Positions 47,561 through 58,356 of a stretch of 64,000 nucleotides of DNA are shown in pieces. How positions within the stretch are numbered: position 1 is the first letter of the stretch; every line of letters begins with the position of its first letter. Source of the DNA: Luteimonas viscosa (GTDB lineage: Bacteria > Pseudomonadota > Gammaproteobacteria > Xanthomonadales > Xanthomonadaceae); contig NZ_VTFT01000002.1 of assembly GCF_008244685.1 (NCBI RefSeq), positions 494,069-558,068 of the forward strand, in the 5' to 3' direction. Position numbers and translations under genes: made by a program. A model generated the notes under the pieces. The model did no database searches, was not told where the DNA came from, and saw nothing but the letters and a program-made list of their open reading frames with translations.

Positions 47561-47709
47561 TCAGGCGCTCTCGCCTCATGGCGACAGGGTGGACTCCGGT
47601 GCGGCGCGGGGCCTGGCGGCCCGCAGAAGTCACCTGCCACCTCGAGGATCCGGCTGGCGGACCAGTTGGTCTGCGCAGCAATCCGAGGGGCGCGATGCAT
47701 CCCTGGCGG

Positions 47710-47715
47710 TAGAAT
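47710..47715 (+). promoter_or_regulatory. Candidate -10 box for the aldo/keto reductase
   Basis: TAGAAT lies 73 bases before the reductase ATG, in a gap of 228 bases with no gene. The matching -35 is poor, so this is a tentative promoter. Confidence 0.4.
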
Positions 47716-47788
47716 CCCATCGATGTGGCCACGCCGGCCGCTCGGCGCCCGTGATGCGGGCGCGCCGCCGCAACTGACGGAGAACCGC

Positions 47789-48775
47789 ATGCAGTCCAGA
47801 CCCTTCGGCCGAACCGGCCATACCGTCGGCGAGATCGGGTTCGGCGCCTGGGCGATCGGTGCGGCCTGGGGCAAGGTCGACGACGTCACGTCGCTGGCCG
47901 CGCTGCACGCGGCACTCGACGCCGGCCTGGATTTCATCGATACCGCCGACGTCTACGGCGACGGCCATTCCGAGCGCCTGATCGCACGGGTGCTGAAGGA
48001 GCGTGGCGGCGAGCGCCCGTTCGTGGCCACCAAGGCTGGCCGCCGCCTGCCGGCGCAGACGGTGGACGGATACACGGTGGCCAACCTGGAAGGCTGGATC
48101 GACCGCAGCCTGCAGAACCTGCAGACCGATTGCCTGGACCTGCTGCAGCTGCACTGCCCGCCGACCGACGCGTACTACCACCCCGAACTTTTCGACCACA
48201 TGGATCGCCTGGTGGAGCGTGGCAAGCTGCGCCACTACGGCGTGAGCGTGGAGCGCGTGGAGGAAGCGCTCAAGGCCATCGAATACCCGAACGTGGCGAG
48301 CGTGCAGATCATCTACAACATGTTCCGCCAGCGAGCGGCGGACCTGTTCTTCCGCGAGGCGAAGCGTCGCGGCGTCGCGGTGATCGTGCGCGTGCCGCTG
48401 GCCAGCGGGCTGCTCACAGGCAAGTTCCGCGCCGACACGCGTTTCGAGGAAGACGACCATCGCCGGTTCAACCGCCACGGCGAGGCCTTCGATGTGGGCG
48501 AGACCTTCGCCGGCGTGCCCTACGAGGTCGGGCTGGCCGCGGTGGAGAAGCTGCGGCCGCTGGTGCCCGAGGCTGCGACCCTCGTCCAGCTCGCCTTGCG
48601 CTGGATCCTGATGGACGAGGCGGTGAGCGTGGTCATTCCCGGCGCCCGCACGCCCGCCCAGGCGCTCGCCAACCTCGCCGCGGCCGAACTGCCGCCGTTG
48701 CCCGAGGCGACCATGTCGGCGGTCGCCCGGATCTACGATGAGGACATCCGGCCGCACGTGCACCAGCGCTGGTGA
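47789..48775 (+). CDS. Aldo/keto reductase
   Basis: A 328-residue NADPH-dependent TIM-barrel reductase. It has the opening SRPFGRTGHTVGEIGFGAW, the motif DFIDTADVYGDGHSERL with Asp and Tyr of the catalytic tetrad, VATKAGRR (Lys), and LLQLHCPP (His). The closing VSVVIPGARTPAQALANLAA binds NADPH. The substrate is not predictable. Start ATG 47789 after a 228-base gap; tadA starts 13 bases after its stop, so they may share a transcript. Confidence 0.92.
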   Translation: MQSRPFGRTGHTVGEIGFGAWAIGAAWGKVDDVTSLAALHAALDAGLDFIDTADVYGDGHSERLIARVLKERGGERPFVATKAGRRLPAQTVDGYTVANLEGWIDRSLQNLQTDCLDLLQLHCPPTDAYYHPELFDHMDRLVERGKLRHYGVSVERVEEALKAIEYPNVASVQIIYNMFRQRAADLFFREAKRRGVAVIVRVPLASGLLTGKFRADTRFEEDDHRRFNRHGEAFDVGETFAGVPYEVGLAAVEKLRPLVPEAATLVQLALRWILMDEAVSVVIPGARTPAQALANLAAAELPPLPEATMSAVARIYDEDIRPHVHQRW

Positions 48776-48788
48776 CCCGACGCTGGCG

Positions 48789-49328
48789 ATGCTGATGCAC
48801 GACGCGCACGAACAACCGGCCGGTAGCGCACAGGACGACGAGCGCTGGATGCAGCAGGCGTTCGCACTGGCCGAGCGCGCCGAGCGCGAGTTCGACGAGA
48901 TCCCGGTCGGCGCGGTGCTGGTGGCCGCCGACGGCCGCCTCATCGGCGAAGGCTTCAACCGCAACATCGCTACGCACGATCCCACCGCGCATGCCGAGAT
49001 CGTGGCGCTGCGGGCCGGCGGGCAGGCGCTGGGCAACCACCGGCTGCCGGGCGCCACGCTGTACGTGACGCTCGAGCCGTGCGCGATGTGCGCGATGGCG
49101 ATCGTGCATGCGCGCGTGGCGAGGCTGGTCTACGGTGCGGCCGATCCCAAGACCGGTGCCTGCGGCAGCGTGTTCGACCTGCTGGCCGACCCGCGCCACA
49201 ACCACCGCGTCGCCGTGAACGGAGGGGTGCTGGGCGAGGAGGCCGGGCGCCGGCTCAGCAACTATTTCCGGGCCAAGCGCGGCAAGCCGCCGCTGGACGG
49301 ACAGGGCGGCCCGCCGGGCGCCAGCTGA
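48789..49328 (+). CDS. tadA: tRNA-specific adenosine deaminase
   Basis: A 179-residue zinc enzyme that converts A34 to inosine in tRNA-Arg(ACG). The zinc site is His68-Ala-Glu70 (PTAHAEIVALR) and Cys98-x-x-Cys101 (LEPCAMCAMA). GACGSVFDLLADPRHNHRV is the usual TadA mid-segment. The start is ATG at 48789; the next in-frame ATG two codons on is also possible. It lies 13 bases after the aldo/keto reductase. Downstream a short hairpin at 49401-49416 separates it from a convergent gene. Confidence 0.95.
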   Translation: MLMHDAHEQPAGSAQDDERWMQQAFALAERAEREFDEIPVGAVLVAADGRLIGEGFNRNIATHDPTAHAEIVALRAGGQALGNHRLPGATLYVTLEPCAMCAMAIVHARVARLVYGAADPKTGACGSVFDLLADPRHNHRVAVNGGVLGEEAGRRLSNYFRAKRGKPPLDGQGGPPGAS

Positions 49329-49400
49329 GACCTGCCGAAGTGCGGCGTGGCCGCGTCCCGCGCCGCGTCACGGCCCGGTCGCCGCCATGCTGTTCCCCAA

Positions 49401-49416
49401 CGGCCTGCGAAGGCCG
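49401..49416. terminator. Hairpin between tadA and the DUF2721 gene
   Basis: Six-base-pair stem CGGCCT, loop GCGA, AGGCCG. It is the same loop and arm pattern as the hairpin after guaB, so it may be a shared small palindrome. It lies three bases from the stop of the convergent gene and could end both. Confidence 0.45.
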
Positions 49417-49418
49417 CG

Positions 49419-49898
49419 TCAGAGCAGCGGACTGCGCCGGTTGGCGTAGCGGTGGCCGTCGTCCATCTCGTCGTTCACCGCGCGCACCGCCATGGACGCC
49501 TCGCTCGCCAGCAGCAGGCTCGAGCCGAACATCGACAGCACCCCCAGCACCGCCATGATCGTCGGCCACTGGCCGAACACGTGGTTGAAGAACGAATCGC
49601 CGGCGACCAGCAGGCTGGTGGCGACGAAGCAGCTGATCGCCACGTACAGCAGCTGGCTGGCGCGCAGGATGGTCAGGCTGCGGCGGCGCTGCACCGCGAT
49701 CCGACGCTCCAGCAGCGCACGTTCCTCGACGTCCTCGCTCTCGGCCAGGTCCTCGAGCAGGGTGCGTGCGCGGTCGATGATGCGGGCCAGGCGCGCGTTG
49801 GCCGACGCCAGCAGCGCCGCGGTCGCGGTCAGGAAGAACGCCGGCGCGAGCATGGCGGTCAGGATCGCGTAGTGGGCGAGGGAGGCGTTCGGGGGCAT
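49419..49898 (-). CDS. DUF2721 membrane protein
   Basis: A 159-residue protein with helices at [20 protein letters not shown] (about 12-31), and pairs near [23 protein letters not shown] and [23 protein letters not shown]. Between them is [25 protein letters not shown], a charged coiled-coil-like segment. This is the pattern of DUF2721, with RIIDRAR as a typical motif. The function is unknown. It is divergent from orn, 61 bases apart. Confidence 0.85.
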   Translation of the reverse strand: MPPNASLAHYAILTAMLAPAFFLTATAALLASANARLARIIDRARTLLEDLAESEDVEERALLERRIAVQRRRSLTILRASQLLYVAISCFVATSLLVAGDSFFNHVFGQWPTIMAVLGVLSMFGSSLLLASEASMAVRAVNDEMDDGHRYANRRSPLL

Positions 49899-49925
49899 GG
49901 CCGTCGGGGCGAATGGGCGCCGGGG

Positions 49926-49931
49926 TATCAT
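49926..49931 (+). promoter_or_regulatory. Candidate -10 box for orn
   Basis: TATCAT lies 28 bases before the orn ATG in the 61-base gap between the divergent genes. It is a reasonable -10; the -35 is not obvious. Confidence 0.45.
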
Positions 49932-49959
49932 GCCGCTTCCCGGCAACGACTGCGAGCGC

Positions 49960-50541
49960 ATGGCACTGCACGACACCGCACATGGCGAGGGCCGCCTGGT
50001 CTGGATCGACCTGGAGATGACCGGCCTGGATACCGACCGCGATTCGATCCTCGAACTCGCCACCGTGGTCACCGATTCCGCGCTCAACGTGCTGGCGGAA
50101 GGGCCGGTCTTCGCGATCGCGCACCCGATGTCCGCGCTCGAGGCGATGGATGACTGGAACCGCACCCAGCATGGCAGGTCGGGCCTGTGGCGGCGGGTGC
50201 TGGAGGAGGGGGTTTCTGCGGCGGATGCCGAAGCCCGCACGCTGGAATTCCTGGCGCGGTGGATCGGGCCGGGCCAGTCGCCGATGTGCGGCAACTCGAT
50301 CTGCCAGGACCGGCGCTTCCTGCATCGCGAGATGCCGGCGCTGGAACGCTACTTCCACTACCGCAACCTCGACGTCAGCACGCTCAAGGAACTGGCGCGG
50401 CGCTGGGCGCCGCAGGTGCTTGCGGGGGTGAAGAAGACCGCCGCGCACACCGCGCTCAGCGACGTGCGCGATTCGATCGATGAGTTGCGCCATTACCGCC
50501 GTTTCATGGGCGAGCTGGCGGGGCCCGCGGCCGTCCAGTGA
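49960..50541 (+). CDS. orn: Oligoribonuclease
   Basis: A 193-residue DEDDh 3'-5' exonuclease that degrades 2-5 nucleotide RNAs and pGpG, the last step of RNA and cyclic-di-GMP turnover. It has the first acidic motif [10 protein letters not shown] (Asp17, Glu19), [25 protein letters not shown], and the closing [19 protein letters not shown]. The start is ATG 49960; an upstream in-frame ATG (49930) overlaps the promoter box and is not needed. The EcsC-family gene follows 55 bases downstream. Confidence 0.97.
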   Translation: MALHDTAHGEGRLVWIDLEMTGLDTDRDSILELATVVTDSALNVLAEGPVFAIAHPMSALEAMDDWNRTQHGRSGLWRRVLEEGVSAADAEARTLEFLARWIGPGQSPMCGNSICQDRRFLHREMPALERYFHYRNLDVSTLKELARRWAPQVLAGVKKTAAHTALSDVRDSIDELRHYRRFMGELAGPAAVQ

Positions 50542-50596
50542 GCCGGGTTGTTTCCCCGCTTCGATGTGCGTTGGCGATGCCGGCCATCCGGGGAGC

Positions 50597-51460
50597 ATGG
50601 ACATGACGCGCACCATCGCCCGCGCGAGCGGCATCGAGGCGGACAGCCTCGATCATGCGGACCTGCAGCGCGCCGTCGAGCTGCTCGAGGCGCCGACGAT
50701 CACCGCGCGCATGGCCAACCTCGTCGGCGCGCCGCTGGAGTTCGCGGTACGCGCCCTGCCCGGGAAGGTGTCTGCGCGCATCCACGGCGCGGTCGAGGCG
50801 GCGCTGTACAAGTCGGCGCAGGCCGCGTTGTGGAGCATGGCCAACGTTCCCGGCCGTGCCGCCTCGACGCGCTGGCACAAGCTGGCCGCGGCCGGCACCG
50901 GTGCGGTCGGGGGCGCGTTCGGCTTCACCGCGCTGTTCCTGGAATTGCCGGTATCGACCACGATCATGATGCGGGCGGTGGCCGACGTGGCGCGCAGCGA
51001 AGGCTTCGACCTCGCCGAGCCCTCCACCCGCCACGCGTGCCTGGAAGTGTTCGCGCTCGGCGGCCACTCCGGCCAGGACGACGCCAGCGAGACCGGCTAC
51101 TACCTCGCACGCGGCTTCACCGCCGACGTCATGCGCCACCTGTCGGCCGAGCTGGCAGGACGCACGGTGGCGGGGCGGGGGATCACTACGGGTCTGGGTT
51201 CGAAGGAGGCCGGCAAATGGCTGGCCAAGCTGGTCGAGCGGGTCGCCACCCGCTTCGGCGTGGTGGTGACGGAGAAGTTCGCCGCGCAGGCGGTGCCGAT
51301 CGTGGGCGCCGCCACCGGCGCGGCACTGAACACGATGTTCACCGACTACTACCAGGACGTCGCGCGCGGCCACTTCATCGTCCGCCGGCTGGAGCAGCGT
51401 TACGGCGAGGCGGCGGTGCAGGAGGCCTACGACGCGCTGGCGATGCGCCGGCGCGATTGA
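50597..51460 (+). CDS. EcsC-family protein
   Basis: A 287-residue protein of the EcsC family (COG of Bacillus EcsC-like proteins). It has TRWHKLAAAGTGAVGGAFGFTALFLELPVSTTIMMRAVADVARSEG, a glycine-rich hydrophobic stretch, and VPIVGAATGAALNTMFTDYYQDVARGHF near the C-terminus. EcsC is associated with an ABC transporter in Bacillus, but its role in Proteobacteria is unknown. No ABC transporter is near. The ATG at 50597 follows GGGGAG; a second ATG lies two codons later. Confidence 0.87.
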   Translation: MDMTRTIARASGIEADSLDHADLQRAVELLEAPTITARMANLVGAPLEFAVRALPGKVSARIHGAVEAALYKSAQAALWSMANVPGRAASTRWHKLAAAGTGAVGGAFGFTALFLELPVSTTIMMRAVADVARSEGFDLAEPSTRHACLEVFALGGHSGQDDASETGYYLARGFTADVMRHLSAELAGRTVAGRGITTGLGSKEAGKWLAKLVERVATRFGVVVTEKFAAQAVPIVGAATGAALNTMFTDYYQDVARGHFIVRRLEQRYGEAAVQEAYDALAMRRRD

Positions 51461-51511
51461 GGACGGCGGCGACCCTCCCGGGGAAAGGCCGCCACCGCCG
51501 GAACCGCAGCG

Positions 51512-53929
<2,418 letters not shown>

Positions 53930-54041
53930 GGTGGACTCTCCGAAGTCGAGAATGACGCAAGGATCGGGCGTTGCCCGACCGAAAACGCTATTTTAGCCCC
54001 CACATCGGCCACGGCATCCGCACGGGGCCCTGGAGACAGCG

Positions 54042-54863
54042 TTGTCAACGATCAGACCGGTGTTCTACGTCTCCGATGGAACCGGTATCACTGCCGAGAC
54101 CATCGGCCACAGCCTGCTCACGCAGTTCGCGGGCACCAAGTTCAGCACCAACCGCATTCCGTTCGTCGACAGCGTGGAGCGTGCGCTCGAGGTCGCAGAC
54201 CGCATCCGCGCCACCGGGGAGGCGCAGGGCGTGCGCCCGATCGTGGTCAATTCCTCGGTGGATCCGGACATTTCGGCGGCCATCGCCCGCAGCGGCGCGC
54301 TGATGCTGGACGTGTTCGCGCCCTTCATCGATCCGCTCGAGGCCGAACTCGGCGAGAAGCGGCAGCCGAAGGTGGGGCAGGCGCACGGCATGGTCGATTT
54401 CGAGACCTACCACCGGCGCATCAATGCGATGAACTTCGCGCTGACGCACGACGACGGCATGTCGATCAACTACGACCACGCCGACGTGATCCTGGTGGCC
54501 GTCTCGCGCGCCGGAAAGACGCCCACCTGCATCTATCTCGCGCTCCACCATGGCGTCGCCGCGGCCAACTATCCGCTCACGGACGAGGATCTCGAGCACG
54601 ACCGCCTGCCGCCGCGCCTGCGCGCGCACCGTTCGAAGCTTTTCGGCCTGACGATCGACCCCGTGCGCCTGCAGCAGATCCGCCAGGAGCGCCGCCCCGA
54701 CTCCCGCTACGCCCGGCTGGACACCTGCCAGCGCGAGGTGTCGGCGGCCGAGAAACTGTTCCGGGCCGAACGCATCCCGGTGCTCAGCACCACGCACGTG
54801 TCGATCGAGGAGATCTCGAGCAAGGTGATGTCGACGCTGGGGATCCAGCGGGTCATGTACTGA
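54042..54863 (+). CDS. ppsR: PEP synthase regulatory protein (bifunctional kinase/pyrophosphorylase)
   Basis: A 273-residue protein (DUF299) that reversibly inactivates PEP synthase by ADP-dependent threonine phosphorylation and phosphate-dependent removal. It has [20 protein letters not shown] at the start, [16 protein letters not shown] (P-loop-like, near residue 148), and the closing [17 protein letters not shown]. The start is TTG at 54042, with GGAGA eight bases upstream. No ATG starts the family domain. Divergent neighbour of ppsA, the conserved arrangement. Confidence 0.95.
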   Translation: MSTIRPVFYVSDGTGITAETIGHSLLTQFAGTKFSTNRIPFVDSVERALEVADRIRATGEAQGVRPIVVNSSVDPDISAAIARSGALMLDVFAPFIDPLEAELGEKRQPKVGQAHGMVDFETYHRRINAMNFALTHDDGMSINYDHADVILVAVSRAGKTPTCIYLALHHGVAAANYPLTDEDLEHDRLPPRLRAHRSKLFGLTIDPVRLQQIRQERRPDSRYARLDTCQREVSAAEKLFRAERIPVLSTTHVSIEEISSKVMSTLGIQRVMY

Positions 54864-55002
54864 GCGGTACGCGCGCAGGGCAGGGCACGCAGGTGCGGCG
54901 ATCGGGGATGCGCGGCAGCGAACCGTGAACGCAGCGCAGGAACACTTAACGTAGGCGCTCGTAGTGGATCCGTCAATGCTGCACGCGCGCGATTCCAGCG
55001 TG

Positions 55003-55008
55003 TAGCAT
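55003..55008 (+). promoter_or_regulatory. Candidate -10 box for a leaderless transcript
   Basis: TAGCAT (fits TANNNT) lies six bases before the ATG of the DUF1249 gene. A transcript from it would begin at or near the ATG. There is no Shine-Dalgarno sequence before this start. This is the second such case in the window, after moeB. Confidence 0.4.
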
Positions 55009-55014
55009 CGGGCC

Positions 55015-55533
55015 ATGCACGAGGTCGCCGCCCGCAATGCCGTCATCCCCAGGTTGGGCCGTTTCGGCTGGCTGATGGCGCTGTACGCGGAGAACTTCCG
55101 GCGCATGACCCGCCTGTTCGAACCCGCGGACCTCGAGGCCGGCCGCTATGTCTCGACCATCGGCGACGGGCTCGACGTCCAGCTCGACGTCCTGCACCAG
55201 CACGTCTACACCACGGAACTGCGGCTGACTTATGGCGTGATCGACCCTGTTACCGGGGAGCCGGACCCGTCGGCGTTCCTGCGCCTGTATCGCGACGCGA
55301 AACAGGCCGAGGCCACGCACTGCTACGTGGGGCGGCGCTGGCAGGACGTGATCGGCATGTACCCGCCGCCGGCGGAAGTGCTCGACCATCGCATGCGCAT
55401 GAACACCTTCCTCGGCAAGTGGCTCCAGTACCTGGCCGAGAGCGGGCACGGCGTGGCCACGCTGCGGCGGTGCGGGGAAGCGGCGGAGGCGGGGGTCGGG
55501 GCGGCCACGGCGTGGACCCCGAGCCAGGGGTAG
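55015..55533 (+). CDS. DUF1249 family protein (YqiB-like)
   Basis: A 172-residue protein. It starts VIPRLGRFGWLMALYAENFRRM, then has TRLFEPADLEAGRYVSTIGDGLDVQLDVLHQHVYTTELRLTY, and KQAEATHCYVGRR near residue 102, the DUF1249 pattern. E. coli YqiB of this family has no known function. An alanine-rich tail after about residue 145 looks unconserved. It is downstream of ppsR by 151 bases and is likely transcribed separately. Confidence 0.87.
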   Translation: MHEVAARNAVIPRLGRFGWLMALYAENFRRMTRLFEPADLEAGRYVSTIGDGLDVQLDVLHQHVYTTELRLTYGVIDPVTGEPDPSAFLRLYRDAKQAEATHCYVGRRWQDVIGMYPPPAEVLDHRMRMNTFLGKWLQYLAESGHGVATLRRCGEAAEAGVGAATAWTPSQG

Positions 55534-55564
55534 GGAAGTTCCGCGAGCCGCCGGCAGGGCGTGT

Positions 55565-55777
55565 TCAGCCGCAGGCGCCGACCAGCACGTTGTCGCCACA
55601 GCGCATGTGCACCCGCACCCCCGTGGGGACGCCGATCGACGCGTGGCAGTCGCGCGCCATTTCCGTGGCCCTGGCGATCGCGACCGACCGCTCCACGTTG
55701 CGGGCGACCTGGTAATGGTCGATCCGGACCTGCCAGCCCGGGACGTCCGGCTCCACCGCGATCAACGTGCGTTCCAT
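55565..55777 (-). CDS. DUF2188-like small protein
   Basis: A 70-residue protein with VQI/VRID-type beta strands typical of DUF2188: TLIAVEPDVPGWQVRIDHYQ, then SVAIARATEMAR and TGVRVHMRCGDNVLVGACG. It is small, with a proper ATG (55777) and normal codon use for the region. It is convergent with the DUF1249 gene (31 bases apart). No function is known for the family. It may be a chance frame, but the strand pattern argues for a real gene. Confidence 0.6.
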   Translation of the reverse strand: MERTLIAVEPDVPGWQVRIDHYQVARNVERSVAIARATEMARDCHASIGVPTGVRVHMRCGDNVLVGACG

Positions 55778-56092
55778 GTGGCGACTCCCGATGGCACTGG
55801 CCTTCCGGCCCGATCGACCGTTCGGGAAGCATCCGCCTGCCGCAGGCGCGGCGCAGTCGGACGATGGAGCGGCTTCGTGTAGGAAAAGCCTGACCCGCCA
55901 GGGTGGGCAGGCGACCTTTCCAACGACGTGGAGCCGGCGCCGGTTTCGCGTCCGAAAGCGGGCACGGACGCAGGTCGTTGGCGGCGAGCAGGCCGTCGCG
56001 GATGGGGTCCGCGGACGTCGCGAGGCGGCAGTCTCACCGGGAGGCGGTGGCCGACAGCCCGGTTGGCCTGGCGACAGGAGGGCGCCAGACAG
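55778..56092. other. Intergenic region before the tRNA genes
   Basis: This 315-base stretch between the DUF2188-like gene and the tRNA-Glu terminator holds no gene I can support. Short frames here run through the tRNA region and show no family resemblance. Confidence 0.5.
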
Positions 56093-56124
56093 GCAAAAAA
56101 CAAGGGCCCGGTTGCCCGGGCCCC
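56093..56124 (-). terminator. Rho-independent terminator after tRNA-Glu
   Basis: On the minus strand an 8-base-pair stem GGGCCCGG / CCGGGCCC with a four-base loop is followed by TTGTTTTTTG. It lies ten bases after the tRNA-Glu CCA end and is well placed to end the tRNA transcript. Confidence 0.88.
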
Positions 56125-56133
56125 TGCGTAAAA

Positions 56134-56209
56134 TGGCGTCCCCACGGGGATTCGAACCCCGGTCGCTACCGTGAAAGGGTAATGTCCTAGGCCTCTAGAC
56201 GATGGGGAC
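56134..56209 (-). tRNA. tRNA-Glu (anticodon TTC)
   Basis: The minus strand gives a full cloverleaf, with acceptor GTCCCC pairing GGGGAC, the T-loop GGTTCGAATCC, and anticodon loop CCTTTCACGG with anticodon TTC. The CCA end is encoded. It is the second gene of a tRNA-Ala/tRNA-Glu pair and ends at a strong terminator. Confidence 0.95.
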
Positions 56210-56270
56210 GCGGTGAAGCTGATGTCTGGCTCCCGCGCGGCCTGTGCGAGGAAACCTGTCGACGAATAAC

Positions 56271-56346
56271 TGGTGGAGCCAGGCGGGATCGAACCGCCGA
56301 CCTCCTGCATGCCATGCAGGCGCTCTCCCAGCTGAGCTATGGCCCC
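56271..56346 (-). tRNA. tRNA-Ala (anticodon GGC)
   Basis: The minus strand folds as a cloverleaf with acceptor GGGGCCA / TGGCTCC, D-arm AGCTCAGCTGGGAGAGC, anticodon stem CCTGC/GCAGG around ATGGCAT (anticodon GGC), and T-loop GGTTCGATCC. CCA is encoded. It is the first gene after the tRNA promoter. Confidence 0.95.
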
Positions 56347-56364
56347 ACGGCTGGAAAGCGCGAA

Positions 56365-56393
56365 ATTGTATGGGGCCGTGCAGTCACCGTCAA
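56365..56393 (-). promoter_or_regulatory. Near-consensus promoter of the tRNA-Ala/tRNA-Glu operon
   Basis: On the minus strand TTGACG (56393-56388), a 17-base spacer, then TACAAT (56370-56365). Transcription would begin about eight bases later and run into tRNA-Ala. A GC-rich discriminator (TTCGCGCTTTCC) follows the -10, typical of stringently controlled stable-RNA genes. Confidence 0.88.
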
Positions 56394-56925
56394 CAGCGTC
56401 CGCGCCGGGGGGAGCGGGAGTTCAGCTGTGTTCTCGTCGCTTGCCGGTCCTGATTCGCGGCTACCCCGCGGTGGTCTGGCCTTGGCAAATGACTGACCGG
56501 TTCGCCATCGCGATCGAAGTCCGGGGCGATGAGGGCGAGTCGGGCAGTGAGCGCGTCCGTCACGGGGCGCCGATGCTCCGTGACCGCCGCCAGGCGTCGG
56601 GTCGAGGCAATGCGAGGATCCGGGCCCTCACGGGACACCGCGACCGGCGACGCGTGCGGCGGATGTCGGGGGCCCGAATCAGGCCGCAGGCAGGCCATCG
56701 AAGTACGGTAGTGCCGGACATCCGGATGCTCGCCGCCGATTCGCTTCTGCACGTCGATTTGCGTCACGCCGGCCGTGCGCCATCGCCGGGTTGCGGTGCG
56801 GTCCGCGGGCCGATGCGCAGGTCACCGGTGATCCGTGTCTTTCGACTCGCCTGCGCGTGGAGTCCGGATGACCGGCGATGACGGAACAGTAGCTCGCCGG
56901 ACCAGTCCGGCACTGGACGATGTCT
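56394..56925. other. Intergenic region, no gene found
   Basis: These ~530 bases between the tRNA promoter and the porin stop hold only short frames without family resemblance in any of the six frames. I see no strong terminator. It could hold unrecognised regulatory sequence. Confidence 0.5.
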
Positions 56926-58356
56926 TCAGAACCGGCACTGCAGCGTGAGGCTGATCAGGCTCAATGCATCGTCGGCGCCGGTTTCGCGCAGGAATGCGCC
57001 GGGCTGCGAATGGGCGACGACCGCGCTCGAGGACCACCCTGGTTTCGGCGTCCAGGTGATGCCGAGCGATGCGATGGTCGCGACATAGCGGGCGTCGCTG
57101 CCGCCCGCGGGCACGATCAGCATGCCGTTGGGTGCATAGACGCTGTCGCGGGTGCTGTAGCGCCAGAAGAAATCGAGGCTTGCATTCACTTCGACCAATG
57201 GGGATAGGCGCATGGTCAGGGCAGGATGGATGTTGAAGAAGTTGCGGGGTCCGAGGGTCGCTTCGTCGCCGAAGTAGTTGCCGCGTGGATAGAGTGGATT
57301 GAGGGTGCCGAGGCGATCATCGTCCGGATCCCGGTCGCCGCTGGCGGCGGCGATGAGCAGGCCCAACCGGGGTTGGCCAGCCGCTTCGTCGAAGGTGTAG
57401 CCGGTGTCGGTCGCGATCGACCAGGCGCCGATGTCGGCGTCGCCGAACCGGCCGCCCTGGAGGATGGCCTCCCAGTTCCAGTCCCAGGCATCGCGGCCGC
57501 CGAACGCGCGGGCACCGAGGGTCCAACGGCGTTCGTGCGCCACATCCTGGACGTAGCGGGCGACGGTGTTTTCGTAATGCAACGCGTAGACGTCCCAGGA
57601 GGTGGTCGTCGCGGTGCGGGTGGCGTAGATGCCACGCAGCGCCTCGGTCTGCGAGCGGGCGTCGTCGAAGCTTCCGGGATGGTTCTGGCGGGGGGCTGCG
57701 GCGAATGCATCGACGCGCCAGGACCCGCTGGCCATATAGCCACGGACGGCTTCGAAGCTGCGCCGCACGTTGGGTCCTTCGCGTGCATCGATGGCACGCC
57801 CCGACCCGAGCTGCAGTTCCTGGATGCCGATGCGTACCCCGATGCCGCGATCGCCGGTCGTCGCCGATCGCCATTCGACGAAGAGGTTGCCGGGATCGAG
57901 CCTGTTCTCGTCCACGGGAGAGGGACCTGCGGCGCGGCCGTTGGCGTGCGAGCTGGCCAGTTGCGCGAAGCCGCGCCAGTGCGCGCCGACCTGCAGGTCG
58001 GCGAATACGGAATGGCGCTGCATCCATACCCCCCAGCGGTCCTGGGGCTCCAGGCCGTAGCGGGGGTTGCCGGTATATTCGTAGCGCCAGCGCAGGTCGC
58101 CGCCGACACTCAGGCGCAGGTGCTCGCCAACCGGAACATCCTTCCAGCATGCGCTGCGGTTTTCCTGCGCACAGGCCTGGCGCTGGGCGCTGAAGTCATC
58201 GTCGAAGCGCAGTGGGCGGAACTGCGCCGGCGTGGCGTCCATCGCCACCAGCAAGGGCATGCCGAGCCACGCGCTGCGCATCTCCGGCGCGCGTGGCCGC
58301 CGCAGGCGTCGCGATCGCGGCTCGGGCGGCGGCACGATCGGACGCTTCGCGCTCAT
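56926..58356 (-). CDS. Alginate-export-family outer-membrane porin
   Basis: A 476-residue beta-barrel-type protein. It has HLRLSVGGDLRWRYEYTGNPRYGLEP, VGAHWRGFAQLASSHANG, LDPGNLFVEWRS, and alternating aromatic/polar strands to the last residues LISLTLQCRF, ending in Phe as outer-membrane barrels do. It fits the alginate_exp family, used for diverse small molecules or polysaccharides. The open frame goes further up, but the ATG at 58356 overlaps the MFS stop (ATGA). A clear signal peptide is not obvious: the start is proline/arginine-rich, then SAWLGMPLLVAMDATPAQ, so the start may be misjudged. Confidence 0.85.
   Translation of the reverse strand: MSAKRPIVPPPEPRSRRLRRPRAPEMRSAWLGMPLLVAMDATPAQFRPLRFDDDFSAQRQACAQENRSACWKDVPVGEHLRLSVGGDLRWRYEYTGNPRYGLEPQDRWGVWMQRHSVFADLQVGAHWRGFAQLASSHANGRAAGPSPVDENRLDPGNLFVEWRSATTGDRGIGVRIGIQELQLGSGRAIDAREGPNVRRSFEAVRGYMASGSWRVDAFAAAPRQNHPGSFDDARSQTEALRGIYATRTATTTSWDVYALHYENTVARYVQDVAHERRWTLGARAFGGRDAWDWNWEAILQGGRFGDADIGAWSIATDTGYTFDEAAGQPRLGLLIAAASGDRDPDDDRLGTLNPLYPRGNYFGDEATLGPRNFFNIHPALTMRLSPLVEVNASLDFFWRYSTRDSVYAPNGMLIVPAGGSDARYVATIASLGITWTPKPGWSSSAVVAHSQPGAFLRETGADDALSLISLTLQCRF

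Noticed and set aside
53971..53994. TTGCCC and TATTTT before ppsR as a promoter
   Set aside because: The spacing is 12 bases, too short for a sigma-70 promoter. A promoter must exist nearby but this pair is not convincing.
55767..56496. Several plus-strand open frames across the tRNA region
   Set aside because: They run through the tRNA genes and terminator and have no recognisable protein features.
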